From positions 30,411,077 to 30,475,076 of the forward strand of contig NC_060233.1 of NCBI RefSeq assembly GCF_021155775.2: a DNA stretch of 64,000 nucleotides. Direction: 5' to 3'. Both the position numbers and the translations under genes were made by a program. Under the pieces are notes generated by a model. The model was not told the origin of the DNA. It saw only the letters and a program-made list of their open reading frames with translations, and did no database searches. The stretch comes from Neodiprion pinetum (lineage: Eukaryota; Arthropoda; Insecta; Hymenoptera; Diprionidae). Shown in pieces: positions 12,750-24,733 of the stretch (its first letter is position 1; each line of letters opens with the position of its first letter).

Positions 12750-13616
12750 TTAAAGGGGTATTCAGGTCTAGAAATTTCGAGAAATCGATGAGTATTTTTT
12801 TTACATATTATTATAGCTACATATTGTATGAATATTTTGGCCCAAACCCGATATCAAATATCCAAAAATTGAGAAAGTTATGAGACCTTGAGTGAAACAA
12901 TGTACGACCACTCGGTGCGCGCCTTAATAGATTTATTGGCTTCTAGGTTGGAAAAATCGGTTTGTAAGAAAACTGCGAATGCGGCAGAAGACTTCCCGAA
13001 TGCCCAGGAATCACCGCTCAACGGTAAGAAAAATTCCCATTTCAACTGATACAGGAATAAGCCTCAAAACCAAGTTCAAAACATTAAACTTTAAATGCGT
13101 TCGTCTCGAAACTACATTTTTCCACCTGGTTTACATAAAATCTCGAGTTAATATTCAGTATACATTCCTCTATAATGCCTACCACGGGCATTTCGAAATT
13201 ATTCTTACAACTATATAAAAAATTGGAAATTATCGAAAAAAAATAGAGGGAAAAATTCATTTTGTCTTCAAACAGCCACCATACACAATTTTTTTTTATC
13301 TCTCTTGCTTCTTGGTACGGGCTGAAACGACATTCTTACTAATCAAGAAAGCTCGTTGTTTTTCTAATTCGGGTGAATTGGAGCGCTGGAATCGTGTCAA
13401 CTACCTCAACCGGTTTTTTTTATGACGGCCGTAATTAGAGGCCCACAATTGTTTAAATTTTAACATTTATTTTTCAAAAAAATTTAACTAGAAGTTTCTT
13501 AAATACCAAGAAAAACTCTCTGAACAAATGGACGCTGAAGCTATTTTTATTTTTTTTTATATCAAGCTTGAAAAAACGCTCGAAATTCAGACATCTGGAC
13601 CAGAACATCCCCTTAA
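12750..13616. mobile_element. TTAA-flanked inverted-repeat element, piggyBac-like MITE
   Basis: The left end TTAAAGGGGTATTCAGGTCT and the right end, read as reverse complement, TTAAGGGGATGTTCTGGTCC are clearly inverted copies. Both continue into a shared AATTTCGAG, and TTAA lies on each outer edge (12750-12753 and 13613-13616). TTAA target sites duplicated on insertion are characteristic of piggyBac-type elements. The roughly 860-bp interior is AT-rich and has no transposase frame, so it would be non-autonomous. Assignment to piggyBac rests only on the target site. Confidence 0.6.
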
Positions 13617-16600
13617 GAATATACAGGAATTACTGAATAATCAAAATTTTCATGATATTTTTTAACTAAAAAAAAAATTAACAATTTTTACAAAGTAGTC
13701 TCCTTTAAATTATACACACGAAGTTGTGTGAAGACAGGCGGAAGATGGGGTGAGAAATTTTTGTTTCCATGCCCTAAATGAGAAGCGTCATTACGCCGTG
13801 GGGTGATTAATTTTTTTTCCTCTTAGCTTGAAGGTATATATATACTAATATTTTTTAACACTCCACCTACACGCTGATTGCGTCGGTGTAACTACTAACA
13901 CGTACGTCTGTACTCACATGCGTGGATATAATATGTCGGTGAAATTACACGTGTATTTAACCGCGTTAACGTTAGCTTTTTTTACCCCTGGAATCGTAAC
14001 GAAATAGAGAAATTAAAGCGTACCACGCGTATAAATATCGACTGGATGGGTCCAATTAGTGAAACTTGATTGAAACCAGTGATTCGCGTCGTACGGATCG
14101 TGGCAGGTCAGGTAGATAGATATCAGTTTAAGTCTAACATTTTTCGTTATACGGCATCATTCCACCCTTTGATAATACGTGTACCGAACGGATGTTGAAA
14201 AAATCCACCCATTCACACCGTTTCTTTTGTGAATATTTCGATTAAAAACGAACAGTAAATCATTTTCATCCCATTCTCGTCACGGATTTAATTCAGAAAA
14301 AAATACGTACCCATCGTACTGCATAATATTAAATCATGCTGAGGTTTCTTCACGATATCTCAATCAGTTTTCTCAACACGCGTTTAAGCTTCCTCTTAGT
14401 TTAGCCTACCGTTTCATCAGCAATCTGTGGCAAATATACGTTCCGGAATTCGGAGTTTCTCAATATCCGCTCCTTCCGCTTCTTCGCGTTTTCCTCATTT
14501 TCAATGCGGCGACCATGCCACGCGTCATATTCGAACTGCAAGTAGCGAGGGTGTAATTCTGCATTTGTCCACCTGGACGGACGCAGGTAGCAGAGGCATA
14601 GAGCAAGGAGTGTTCGGGGCAGGGACAGATAGTCAATGGGTGTGCAGGAAGGATTATAGTGTTACGGCGACAACGGCATATTGTGTCGGTAGTATCTGCG
14701 CGGTCGATCGCTTGTAGGCTTAGCCCACATTGCTTGATTCATGTTGCCCAGTCCCCGGGGATGCCCAATCATGTAGAATTACTCACCGTCCGTGGGACCG
14801 TTAGTGCGGTAAAGTAGCTGCCTTATTTTTTCCCCTGTAGAATAATTACGTCGCAAAACCGAAGGTGAGAAACAAACTAACAACAAGAGGTGGAAGGAAA
14901 TCTGTGACATTTTTATAATCCTTTATTGTATTTCGGCTTCTTTCGTTTTTCCAGATTCCTCGTATTATGCATTTTATTCGTTTCATTCCGTACTCTCCGA
15001 ATATTCAGTTTTGTTGACATACTTTTTCGTCTTGTTTTTTTTTTTGTACGGTTTTTTTGTGCCAAGTCAACGTACGCGCCGATGTGGACTTTTCCACCAT
15101 CTCCGAATTCTTGTGTACCCATCACTCACGGTCCTTTTATTTTGCATTCTGTTTTCTTCTTTCTCAACGAAGTAACGTTGGGCATGTACAAAGTTATTAA
15201 TTTTCTTCATTTCTCCTCCCCTTTACGCATACACAAGCATGTGCGTATTTTATACTTGTATATATTCTGTAAACTTCAATATTTTTCTTACTTATTTTTT
15301 TGCTCTCGGAACGTTGGTATCTCTTTGCAGGTTAATATATTATACCCGGGTTTATTTGAATTTGTTACAACTCAAAAAGAGGCAAAAGGGCAAAAATTCA
15401 GCTTATCAACAAAGCGAGTGAATTTGAACCAGTAGCTTATCGCAACGATTCGATACTTTCAGTCCGTGAAATGCGAAAACGGACGTCGCGTTGATACAAA
15501 CGCGAATTTCGATCGATTCAACCTTTGTTATTTCGTTCTTATTATTATTTTTTGTTTTTCTTATCACCTCACAGCCACGTGCAGTACGCGATTTGAGTTT
15601 CACGAAGGGATTTCGGAAAGCAAAAGAGAATGAGAAAAATCTCTGATATATATTTCGGACGCAAGGTGCAACCTGAGGCAGTCGTAAAACTACACAAAAT
15701 GGCAGATTGCCCCAGTGGGGTTTAAAGCCCCCTTGAATCTCGGCAGACGGGGTGCGGATTCAATAAAACGGATAACACGCGGAGAACAGGGTGGTTTCAG
15801 TCCTTGCGAATAGTCAATAGTCTGGTTGACGACGAGTTTTGGAAACTTTCCAGACCCTCGGTGCCGAATTCAGGGCCAAAAGCTCTTTAAGCCTTGCTAA
15901 AAACTGCTCGCATGTAAGTTTCGGGGGGTTGGAAACGGATCAAGTCGAAATGGACACCGGGAGCGGTGAAAAATGAGAGCTTCCACTTTCAAAGAAATTT
16001 TTACACTTGAAGGTTTCGCATCAGAAATTAAACGAGCATCTAGCTGGTTTCTAGATGAACGATTTGTGCTTTCGGTCAATTTCAATTAACAAGAACATTG
16101 AAAATGCCTGGATCGGATGTTGGGAATTATTAAAAAATTGCATATACAGAAGCTGATTGTTTTTCAATCAACTCAAATGACCTGACGTGACTGAATACTT
16201 TCACTTCGCATTATGGCTACAGTTTAGTACAGTTTTCGTAACGTTGCTTATTACAAATACCAACGCGATTGAAATCTATAACGGTAACTCGAGGTAGGTA
16301 CAAAACAAATGGGAAAAAAGATAAATGGACGCAGACAAATGAACAGACAGACGGACCGACAGACAGATGGAAAGTTCCTCGGAATTGGCTTTCCCCGAAA
16401 GTCTGTAACAGCGTGTTGCCCTTCGTTCGCCCCCCTCTTTCTACACACTTGCCCTAAAGCTCTCGGAGAGTTTGTTTTTGTTACATAAGCGCCGTTATCG
16501 GGAGCTGTACCATTCGACCAGGCTCGTTTCTCGATGAAGCGCCACTTTCGCGCAAAGAAAGAAAGAAAATGAAGGAAAAGGGGAAAAAAAAAACTTTTTC

Positions 16601-19600
16601 ACTTCTTCGGATGGCTATCCCATTACTCAGCTAAATATCCAATGTGTCGAAAATTCCTCACTATCGGTTTACTATTGCAGCCGTCAAGTTTTGGAATTAA
16701 AAACAAAAACGGAAAATCAATTAGCAAGGGAACAGAAAAAGACCATTCTTATCGTATACGACACATTTTTACACATTAGAAATTTTATTTTTTGCAACAT
16801 TTCGCAATCCGTCTTAACATTTTTCACTGCATGTAATTGGTCAACAACTTTTGATATTAAATTTATATACACATTCATACATGCGTATGAATATATTACC
16901 CTCGGATATTACGATGCGTGACATATCCGTTAATTGCAATGTACAAATTCGAAATATCAAAGAGAAAAAATTGGTCACAGCCGACGTGAGCCGAGCACCG
17001 TTACACGTAATACACATGGAGCTTGCGTGAATGACGACTACGAATGGTGGGCGAGATGAAAATGGAAAAAAAAAAAATAATAAAAATAATAGAAAGAGCG
17101 CAAAGAGAATTGCGGAGGAAAAAACCTCGCCTGGGGAACAGGGAGTGCAGATTTAATGCAACTTCGCAATTCTCCTCTCTGTCTCACTGCGTTGCAGCGG
17201 GTGGAAAAAGCGGTGACACGGGGATGAAAAGGTCAGGTTTAAACACGGGGTGCAAGTTGAAAGTCTAGTAAGTAATTAGAATCTAGTTTCTCTCTCGCTT
17301 TCTCTCTCTCTCTTCCTAGAAAGAGAGAAGAAGAAAAAGGGAGAGGAAGCAAGTTGGAATAAATTTATTGAGAAAAAAAATCAACATTTAGTTGAGATTA
17401 TTATTCATTCTTCTTGTAGGCTTACTTCTTTAAGCGAGTCTTGCATAGTGATTCTTATACGATGAGACTGTAATATTGACTGCCAGGACGTCGCCGTTAG
17501 TGATTAATGTGCAGCGGTAATTACCAAGGCAGTAATTAGTCGGTAGGTATAGGTACTTGATCGTATTGAAGATGTTCAATATTGTCGTGCAATTCAGCGC
17601 TTATAACGAGCTAGAGAAAATTCGAATAAATATAGTGTGTCCAGAACGTTTTCTACCTTCTCATCTTTAAAACGGGCCATATTCACAATATTCAATCGGC
17701 CAGAATAGAAACCAGCTCTTCTGGTAATCGGGCGCTTGAACTATTGGATAAATAAGAAAAAGGGAAAAAATCTTTTACAAATATACGATGCAGTGTCGTT
17801 ATAGAGTAAAACAGTGCTAAAATGTGAAAAATGACATCACGGGATGGAAAAATATCGCGGGTTTATGAATTATCAAAGAAAAAAACGCACACGGACGCGC
17901 CTCAAAACGTACGAAAACTCAAAGGCAACTCGATTTTGCTATTGCACGGTCGTATTAAACCAGGTGTGGAATTCTTGACTCGGTAAGCTGGCAAGAGGGT
18001 GAAAAGTTTTGGAACAGGAAAACTCGACGGATTTGTGACTAGAAGTGCAGCGGCGTAGCTCAGCCGTAAACTCGCAACGCAAATCAGCCCTGGGCTGCAA
18101 GCTCGTGCGAAAGGAAACATTTTTATTTCGGTGAGATTTATCGCAGGAAAGAATAAATAACATTTTTCCCTGAAGTTGTGTATCAAGTTGTTCGTTCATA
18201 ATCTACGCAAGTAATTTGTCCTTATTTTACTTTCGGTTTGTTCTTTGTTAATTTTTTGCCTGGTTTTTACCCTCGATTCTATTATGTTATTCGCTGTACA
18301 TAGAGTATATATAGCGTGCGTACATATTTTTAACCATAGTTTTTGTTCTAGACCGTGTAAAAGAGTGACGAAGACAAATGATATTCATAACTATTATGCC
18401 CCTCTCGTCGTATATTATAATTCATAAGCGCTGAGGTGTCAGCTTTTGACGTTCGAGTGCCGCTGAACCGTAAATTTATTGTATTATAAAGGACGCTTTA
18501 TCCACCCCCCCCCCCCGCCCCCCCCTTCTGGATGTACACATAACGCACATATACAGTGAATCGGAGACGTATAGTGGGAGAGAAAAAGAGGAAGAGGAAG
18601 AGGAATAGCAAACGGTGGTAAACAATTCAATTGCCGGTAACGAAAATTCCTAAATTACGCGACGTCAAACGAAACTTCATACAAGATGCAACGAAGTACC
18701 GTGAATTCGTTGCTCTTTGTACATTCGTTGAAGAGATTACGTGCCACTGTACGAGTTTTCCGATCAGCCGGAGTTTGATTTCGAATAAGACACCCTGTGA
18801 ATTACCGTTAGTTGTCTGCAGGCTCTCGGTGTATCCAGTGAGTTATGGTTGGACCCTTGAGCCATAAAGTCTGTACAATCCGAGCCTACAGCCTCAGGAG
18901 ACACGTCTTCGGCTGAGACACGCCCGGATTTCAACCCTTCCCCACCCTTAAATATACTCCGTAACTTAGGCCTCGGTCAACTGGCACACTTCTTGCAGTG
19001 GAAGGCATCGAATTTAGTTGAGACGATGCCGAAGACGTTTGACTGAGTAATACCAGTCCATAGCTTTTCATTCGAACTCAACATCTGTAAAGTGAACGGC
19101 TCTGAGGCGTGCTTGATTTTGTTGAAATACCGTTATTTTGTCATCAACCGTCGAAGTCGAGAAGGATGTGTTAAATTTTCTAAACATAGCTATTTTGAAC
19201 CGGAAGGATTATTTTTTGGTTGAATTGAGTGAGCATTGTTTTACTAGGTACTTTTCCGATGGTACAGCGATTAGCTTATCAAAGCGCACGAGGCACAAGA
19301 TCGAAGCGAAATCTTCAAAAGGGTCGGCTCACCAAAATTTGATACTATTGATCAATTTTATTACGAGATGGTCGTGCATTGAATATTCATTAAACTGTCA
19401 TATTCATAAGCTGCCAAGATCTCGTAGAAAATGATGGAATTGTAAATAAAAACTCACAGATAGAAGCGTTGTAGATATGAATACTTCAAAATGATTAAGA
19501 ATCTAGCAGATTTATCGGATCTCATTTTACGTTGTTTGATTTTATTCAGAAAGACTATTTCCTTCCAAATCCCCGAAACACTATTTTTTTTTGCTATCGT

Positions 19601-19867
19601 TTTGGCATCGTTAAATTCTCACTTTTAACATTACAGCGATATTGATTATGATCCATAAATGTCAAAAAGAAAATCTGTTTCAATGAATTTGTACAAAATA
19701 GTCTTCTGAATAATAAGTCATCGTAGAGTGAAATTGAACGAACCCACAAGACGTTTAACGAAGCATGGATATCGGAACACTTGTTTGTGGTCCCAAGATT
19801 GTTTACTAAAATAGCTCACGACCAATATGATAATTCGATAAGCGGGTACTCAATGTACGATTTTGTC
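13617..19867. other. Intergenic stretch without a supported gene
   Basis: AT-rich with scattered open frames of 60-170 codons, low in complexity or rich in Phe/Leu/Ser/Arg. There is no recognisable domain. A poly-C tract lies at 18505-18525 and CT/GA-rich tracts at about 17287-17345. One small splice-bounded segment on the minus strand near 14786-14840 is reported as a finding. Confidence 0.45.
18505..18525 (+). repeat. Poly-C tract
   Basis: Twelve C, a single G at 18517, then eight C. Confidence 0.95.
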
Positions 19868-20965
19868 TTAATAAAAGTGATAAAAAGTATCGATTTTCGG
19901 TGAATCAACCCTCCGTAAAGATATCCCAGGATAAAAGAGGGCGACTAGAATTATTTCGGGGTCCAGCTGGCGAAGAAGAGATACGCAGAGCAGCTGATCC
20001 GGTATAAGGTACCGTCGGGTTTGCTTCTGCATAACTGCGTCCAATTTTGAAAATTGACCCGCATCCCCGAACCCGTCAGCGCGGAGTGTAGAGGGGAGGG
20101 CGAGAAACGGGGAGTCCCAGACGTTTGTCATATCCTGAAAAAGAGAGAACCTCACCGTCGAGACTTAAGTGCTTCGGCCATCTTCAATGGGGATTGATCC
20201 TGCAGGAGCCATGCGCGTATTTCTTCGTATACCGAAGAAGACTCGTCGACTGTCTCGCACACCGATTCGCCCGGCACCCTCTGAGCTAGGACCATCCTCT
20301 CGTCCCGTTCCTCGTCCTTTGTCCATCCGGATGAAACCTGGCCATACGATACGCCCGACTCGGTGCGGCGTCATCCTACTCACAATCAGAATACCCAGCT
20401 GGCTCTGAATGGGCAGATTCGACGGCATTCGATATTCTTTAGAATGCAAGTCTCCAGCATCCGCTCTATTCTCACTCCTTGTATACCGCTTGATAGTGCC
20501 TTCGTACACTCGACGGCTACGTGTGGGTCTGTGTCTACAGATGGAAAACCCGAAGCGGTTCACGCTTCTTTCCGGAATTTTATTCCCCCCGCACTGCAGA
20601 TTCGCCGTATCGGGTTATTCGACCACTCTGATATACCGGGTGAAGAATATCGCCGAGGGACTGCCGTGGAAATTCACTTCTCAGATGTCCGTCGCGATTT
20701 TATCGTCGGTCAAATCGTCTGACGCATTTACGTTCGAGGCATTTCGTACGTTGGAAGGCTGGACGGTGAAATTTTAGCCGTCGAAACTAATTTCGGGTTG
20801 AAATTGTTCGAGGAGGCATTCGTCAAACAACTTCCGAGCTCACCCGGCACGATATATGTCACAAAACACCATGGCAATGAATAGAATGCGGAGGAATATA
20901 TCACGTGGAGGTAACCGCGGATTCTCGGTGATTTCATACAGGGGTTGTATTCGTTCGTTGGTATC
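19868..20965 (-). CDS. Unidentified multi-exon gene, partial model
   Basis: I do not recognise the family. Four minus-strand segments look coding. A is 20965-20844 (CAG acceptor, GTGAGC donor; contains LYEITENPRLPPRDIF). B is 20534-20395 (acceptor CTGTAG, donor TGG|GTATTC; contains IERMLETCILKNIECRR). C starts at 20337 after CCAG and contains WTKDEERDERMVLAQRV. D is 20134-19868 after a strong TTCTCTCTTTTTCAG acceptor, contains QKQTRRYLIPDQLLCVSLLR and runs to a stop. B, C and D join in phase 0 if C ends at 20233 (TCG|GTATAC), giving introns of 57 and 98 bp. C also stays open to a second donor at 20156, which does not fit D in frame. The A-to-B link, possibly through tiny exons near 20580-20775, is unresolved. 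The composition (acidic, Leu-rich helices) is unlike the Arg/Pro-rich antisense frames. Its position next to CFAP96 hints at a ciliary role, but that is a guess. Confidence 0.45.
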
Positions 20966-21285
20966 CTGGACAGGCACTGTTTATGGAAGTTGCGGACCCG
21001 GTTCTCCGCCCGAGGGGTAAACGTGGCTGTTGGAAATCATCCCATTTTTCCGCGTAGCACTCTTCTTGACGAAATTAATTATACCTTCTCACTTCGCGCT
21101 TTCTTTCTCTCCATCGTTTTCCTCTTTGGCGATAACGATCGTATACGTAGGCGGAAAACTAACAGTCGAAGAATATAATCGATGTGTTCTAGTCAATTTT
21201 CGCAAAGTAAGTATATTTCACGGTCAGCAAAAACAAGGTAAATGCGTATGAAAATAAGAACATCCCGACTTCTACATCCCGATAT

Positions 21286-22344
21286 TCAATACTTGAGAGG
21301 GTAGATCCGTTCCCTGTACTCCGGGTAGTTGTTCGCGTTGCACGATATCCGTGTACCGTAATCGATTATACTTCTCGTATATTTTTCACGCTCCGGAGGA
21401 TAGCCGCCTAGCCATCTAGCCTGCGGACTGGCACGTTCCTTCTTGATATCGTAGGGGGAACTTTCGTAGGGTGGATATTTATCAAAGCACCCGGCTTTGC
21501 AGCCCCCGATTTTCTTCGGTCCTGGGACGTAGATGTGGCCCGTTCCGATCACCGGCGATCGGGAAAGAGCGGGAGCCACGTACATTGGGCCAAAGGTTGT
21601 TGCCGTGTAAGGATTCGGCGGAAAGTAAGGCTGTGGTACGCTGGTAGTCAGAAATCGAGCCTCGCGTTCTGCAGGGTGAAAGAAAAAAAGCAGAAAAAAT
21701 GTGTGTCTGAAATCGAGCCGTCAAGCTTGCGCGTTTTTTGACGCAAGCTCTGCATCCGGGAATCCAGCGTTCCACTCGAATGGTGGTTGTGCAGTTTACC
21801 TTTCGTGACCTTTTTTCTATCGTAAGGATCAGTTTCGTGTTTCGGATCGGGACTGAGGCAGATATTTGCGTATCCGGGACCGCCTAGGGGATTCGGTTTT
21901 ATTTTGCAGTTCGGCAGGGCGTCGCTCTCCTTCTTCTTTGGTTTGATCGAGGCCGCGTGATCCAGGGAATCAGCCGGGTTCGAGAAACAACCGTAGAAAT
22001 CATTCGGAGTTGAATGCTTCTTCGCAGGACCTCCGGTCTGGAACTCTCGAGGACCGATGTTCTTCTTACGCTCCAAGAGCTGCGCACACACGTGGAAAGC
22101 GGCGTAGAATATAGCCGAGCAATGAAAACTCACCTCGCTTTCTTCAATTTTTATACCCTCTTCCTGCTCTCCTCCCTCCACGTCTCGGACAAGGCTTCAC
22201 CCGTGAAAAGACGCTCGAACTTTTTTTCAAACAGCTCAATCCGAGGCCCCGGACGGATCTGTCCACCCGTCGCCATGTCGTCTCGCAGCCTAGCGGGTCT
22301 CCCATACTTGTCGAATGGCCCAGACACCGCGTCATCGAAGAACC
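21286..22344 (-). CDS. Cfap96: CFAP96 (C4orf47, UPF0602) homologue, three exons, first exon missing
   Basis: CFAP96 is a small cilium/centrosome-associated protein of about 300 residues. Exons on the minus strand are 22344-22157, 22079-21800 and 21668-21286, joined by GT-AG introns of 77 bp (phase 0) and 131 bp (phase 1, strong CTTTCACCCTGCAG acceptor). The joined product of about 283 residues has the family's features in order: a PFDKYGR segment near the start, FERLFTGEAL (human RIFEGEGYVN), LLERKKNIG (human MMEEAKKNLG), the GGPGYANI motif, YFPPNPY (human YFDANPY), and KKIGGCKAGCFDKYPPYESS (human KKAGGMKAGTFDPYPTHSAD), ending in IYPLKY. The 5' exon with the start Met and the RIG(L/V)F-type opening was not found. 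The 22344 acceptor (AACAAG|GG) is the weakest boundary, because the frame is closed by a TGA just upstream. Confidence 0.85.
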
Positions 22345-23135
22345 CTTGTTCGTAGAAAATACGATATCAGTGTCAAGGTATCACTGCACCCTGTTTAAAA
22401 AAAAACTTATCGCCTGTCCGTTCGTGAAAATTGAGAACAAGGTTCGAAAAAGGTCTGTTCATCGTTTGCAGTGAGAAATCCTTGCTAAAATCTTATCATT
22501 TATGATTCAGGAATAAATCGAAATAGTTAAAAAAAAGTTTCAAAATATGAAGCTTGCATCATTTTATTAAATTTTTCCGCTCTCTGCTGGTAATTAATGA
22601 TTTATCATGAACACATGATGCATTGGAATCGATTTTGATTACTGAAAAAATGGTTACTCATTGGTTAGAAATATCTTGGTTATCTTCTAGAGCTTAAGTT
22701 TACTTTCAAGCACTTCTTTTTCAATGAATTTCTTACCAACGCGATCGAGGTCGATCTTTCCATACTTCCTGCCGATCGTCATAACTGAAATTTGTAACCA
22801 CGTTCCGTGATGAAATAACGCAGCAGCAGCGGTATTTCTCTGCGTCCGATATTTCGGCGTCCATGTTTGTTTACGGGGAACAATGGAAGGCGTCGGCGAT
22901 AACGGCCGTGAAGCGATGAATCAAAAGGTAGAGAAGACGTGTAGTACGAGCTGAGGAGAATGGAAGCATCCGCGGGGTTGGTCCTGACTTTTCCACTCTG
23001 GTAAATGGTAGGCGGTAATTCAGGGAGAAGCGATGACGATAATGCTGATGAGAATGATGATGATGACGACGATAGTAGAGTCTAAACTTTCGATTGCCGA
23101 ATCAACTATTAAGATAAGACTCGAGCAGAAGGAAT

Positions 23136-23160
23136 GACGACGACGACGACGACGACGACG
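23136..23160 (+). repeat. ACG trinucleotide repeat
   Basis: About eight tandem ACG units. A looser GATGAT/GACGAC stretch lies just upstream at 23031-23075. Confidence 0.95.
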
Positions 23161-24713
23161 CCCAGCCTTAAAACTAACTTCGAGATTTAACCGAAATGGG
23201 AAACGACAGCGCCGAGCCGCAGCCGGAGAGATGGAAAGAGCACCGCTCACACCTTTGCGGTGTGTGTTCGAATTTTCGCGCGTGTGTCTGTGTACCTACT
23301 TTACCTTATACTTAAGATTTCGGCGGAGGGGGTGAATAAGGAGGGCGCGAGGAATAGCTAGGCTGGGGGAGTGTAACCATCTGATAGGAACTCGGATCGA
23401 TTAAGATTAACCGTCTCTCCAGTCTACCGGTAGACTTTAGGAGACATTCAAATGGGATTTCGGATTAACTTCGTTTCAAATAAAATCAGCGCGAGTGTTG
23501 CGGGTGCAGTCCCTTTTAAATTGTGAATAAACGTGAAACCCGAGACGTAAATGTTTGCTATCTTGCTCCCCTTAAGCTGCTGTTCCGCTTAACCGGTTGT
23601 ATGAGGGATTCCACCCTTCTCCAGAAACCCTCAAACTCGCACCGCTTTAAGCTTTAATCTTAGTTTCCTCGTATTTCGCATTGGGTTGTAGTTGCCTTCG
23701 AGAAAAAGTACGTCAGAGATGAATGTCGTCGAATTCTTGCGTTCCGAAATCGCTGTCATCATCGATTATGTGTTTTTGCAACACGACGCGGGAGTTGTCA
23801 GTTTCTTCGGAGAAGTGGACGCTGTTTTTTCGCTTTTGCTTTGACGTTGTCGGAGCGTACAGGATCATGCAAGTAAATCAGCGAATCTTGACCGAAAGAG
23901 GGTAAAACGTAGAGAGCAGAATCCTGCCGACCACTGAGCGTTGTTGTTACAATGTTCGGTGAGTTTTTAATATTCTCAATTTCTTTCGCTCCCCTTAAAG
24001 GTGACCCTGCAGGGGCAAAAGCACCGTGGGCTTCGGTTCGCTGGTGCCTGTTTTGACCGGAACGAGCCAGCACCCCTTTTCAACTTAATAATGGACGAAG
24101 AGCCTCCCGTATCGTTCGGCTAACTCGATTCAACTTCGGCGACTAGGTAGCGACAGAAGAGAGGCTGCTGAAAGAATTAGGGAAGTTTTAACGGGAGGAA
24201 AGAAAATCCAAATCCTTCTTCTTCGAGATGCCTCCCCGAGGAATCCACGAGCTCGAATGGATGGCCTGTGAGCCGCTTCGAAGCATTCCAGCGCGGGCAA
24301 AAACACGCGTTGCGCGTTTCCGGTGAAAGACGTCGGGCTCCATTCTTCCGATATAGTAACGTGTCGTTTCATCCCCCGATAAAAATTGAATGGCGGATAA
24401 AAAACGGCACAATGTCAGGAGACGCTGACAACCGAACGATTCGATGTGTCCACTGCATAGCTCTAACTGTGGGCACGTCACGAGCTATCACTATTCGCGC
24501 GTCTATTAATCCGGTCTTAAATAATTAATTGATCCAACCGCCGTTGAGGCTCGTACAGAATTTGTCGAATCGAGTACATGAATACACGTGTGTATACGTA
24601 CTTTCACTGCTCTCGATCTTGCGCAGTGGTACCCGTAACTAGGAACTCCTCTGATCCTTGCTCCTTGTCCTATTGTCTCTGCAAATTGTTCCTCGGAGAT
24701 AGATAGATTTAGT

Positions 24714-24733
24714 AATAGGTATAGGTATAGGTA
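24714..24733 (+). repeat. TAGGTA hexamer repeat
   Basis: About three tandem copies of ATAGGT. It is not the insect telomere unit TTAGG. Confidence 0.85.

Noticed and set aside
18040..18110. tRNA-like segment (GCGTAGCTCAGCCGTAAA)
   Set aside because: Resembles a D-arm, but no acceptor stem or T-arm (GGTTCRA) pairs at the right distance.
20409..20777. 122-codon plus-strand frame over the unnamed gene
   Set aside because: Its left half is antisense to the better minus-strand segment B; only the part after the 20599 acceptor is kept, as a finding.
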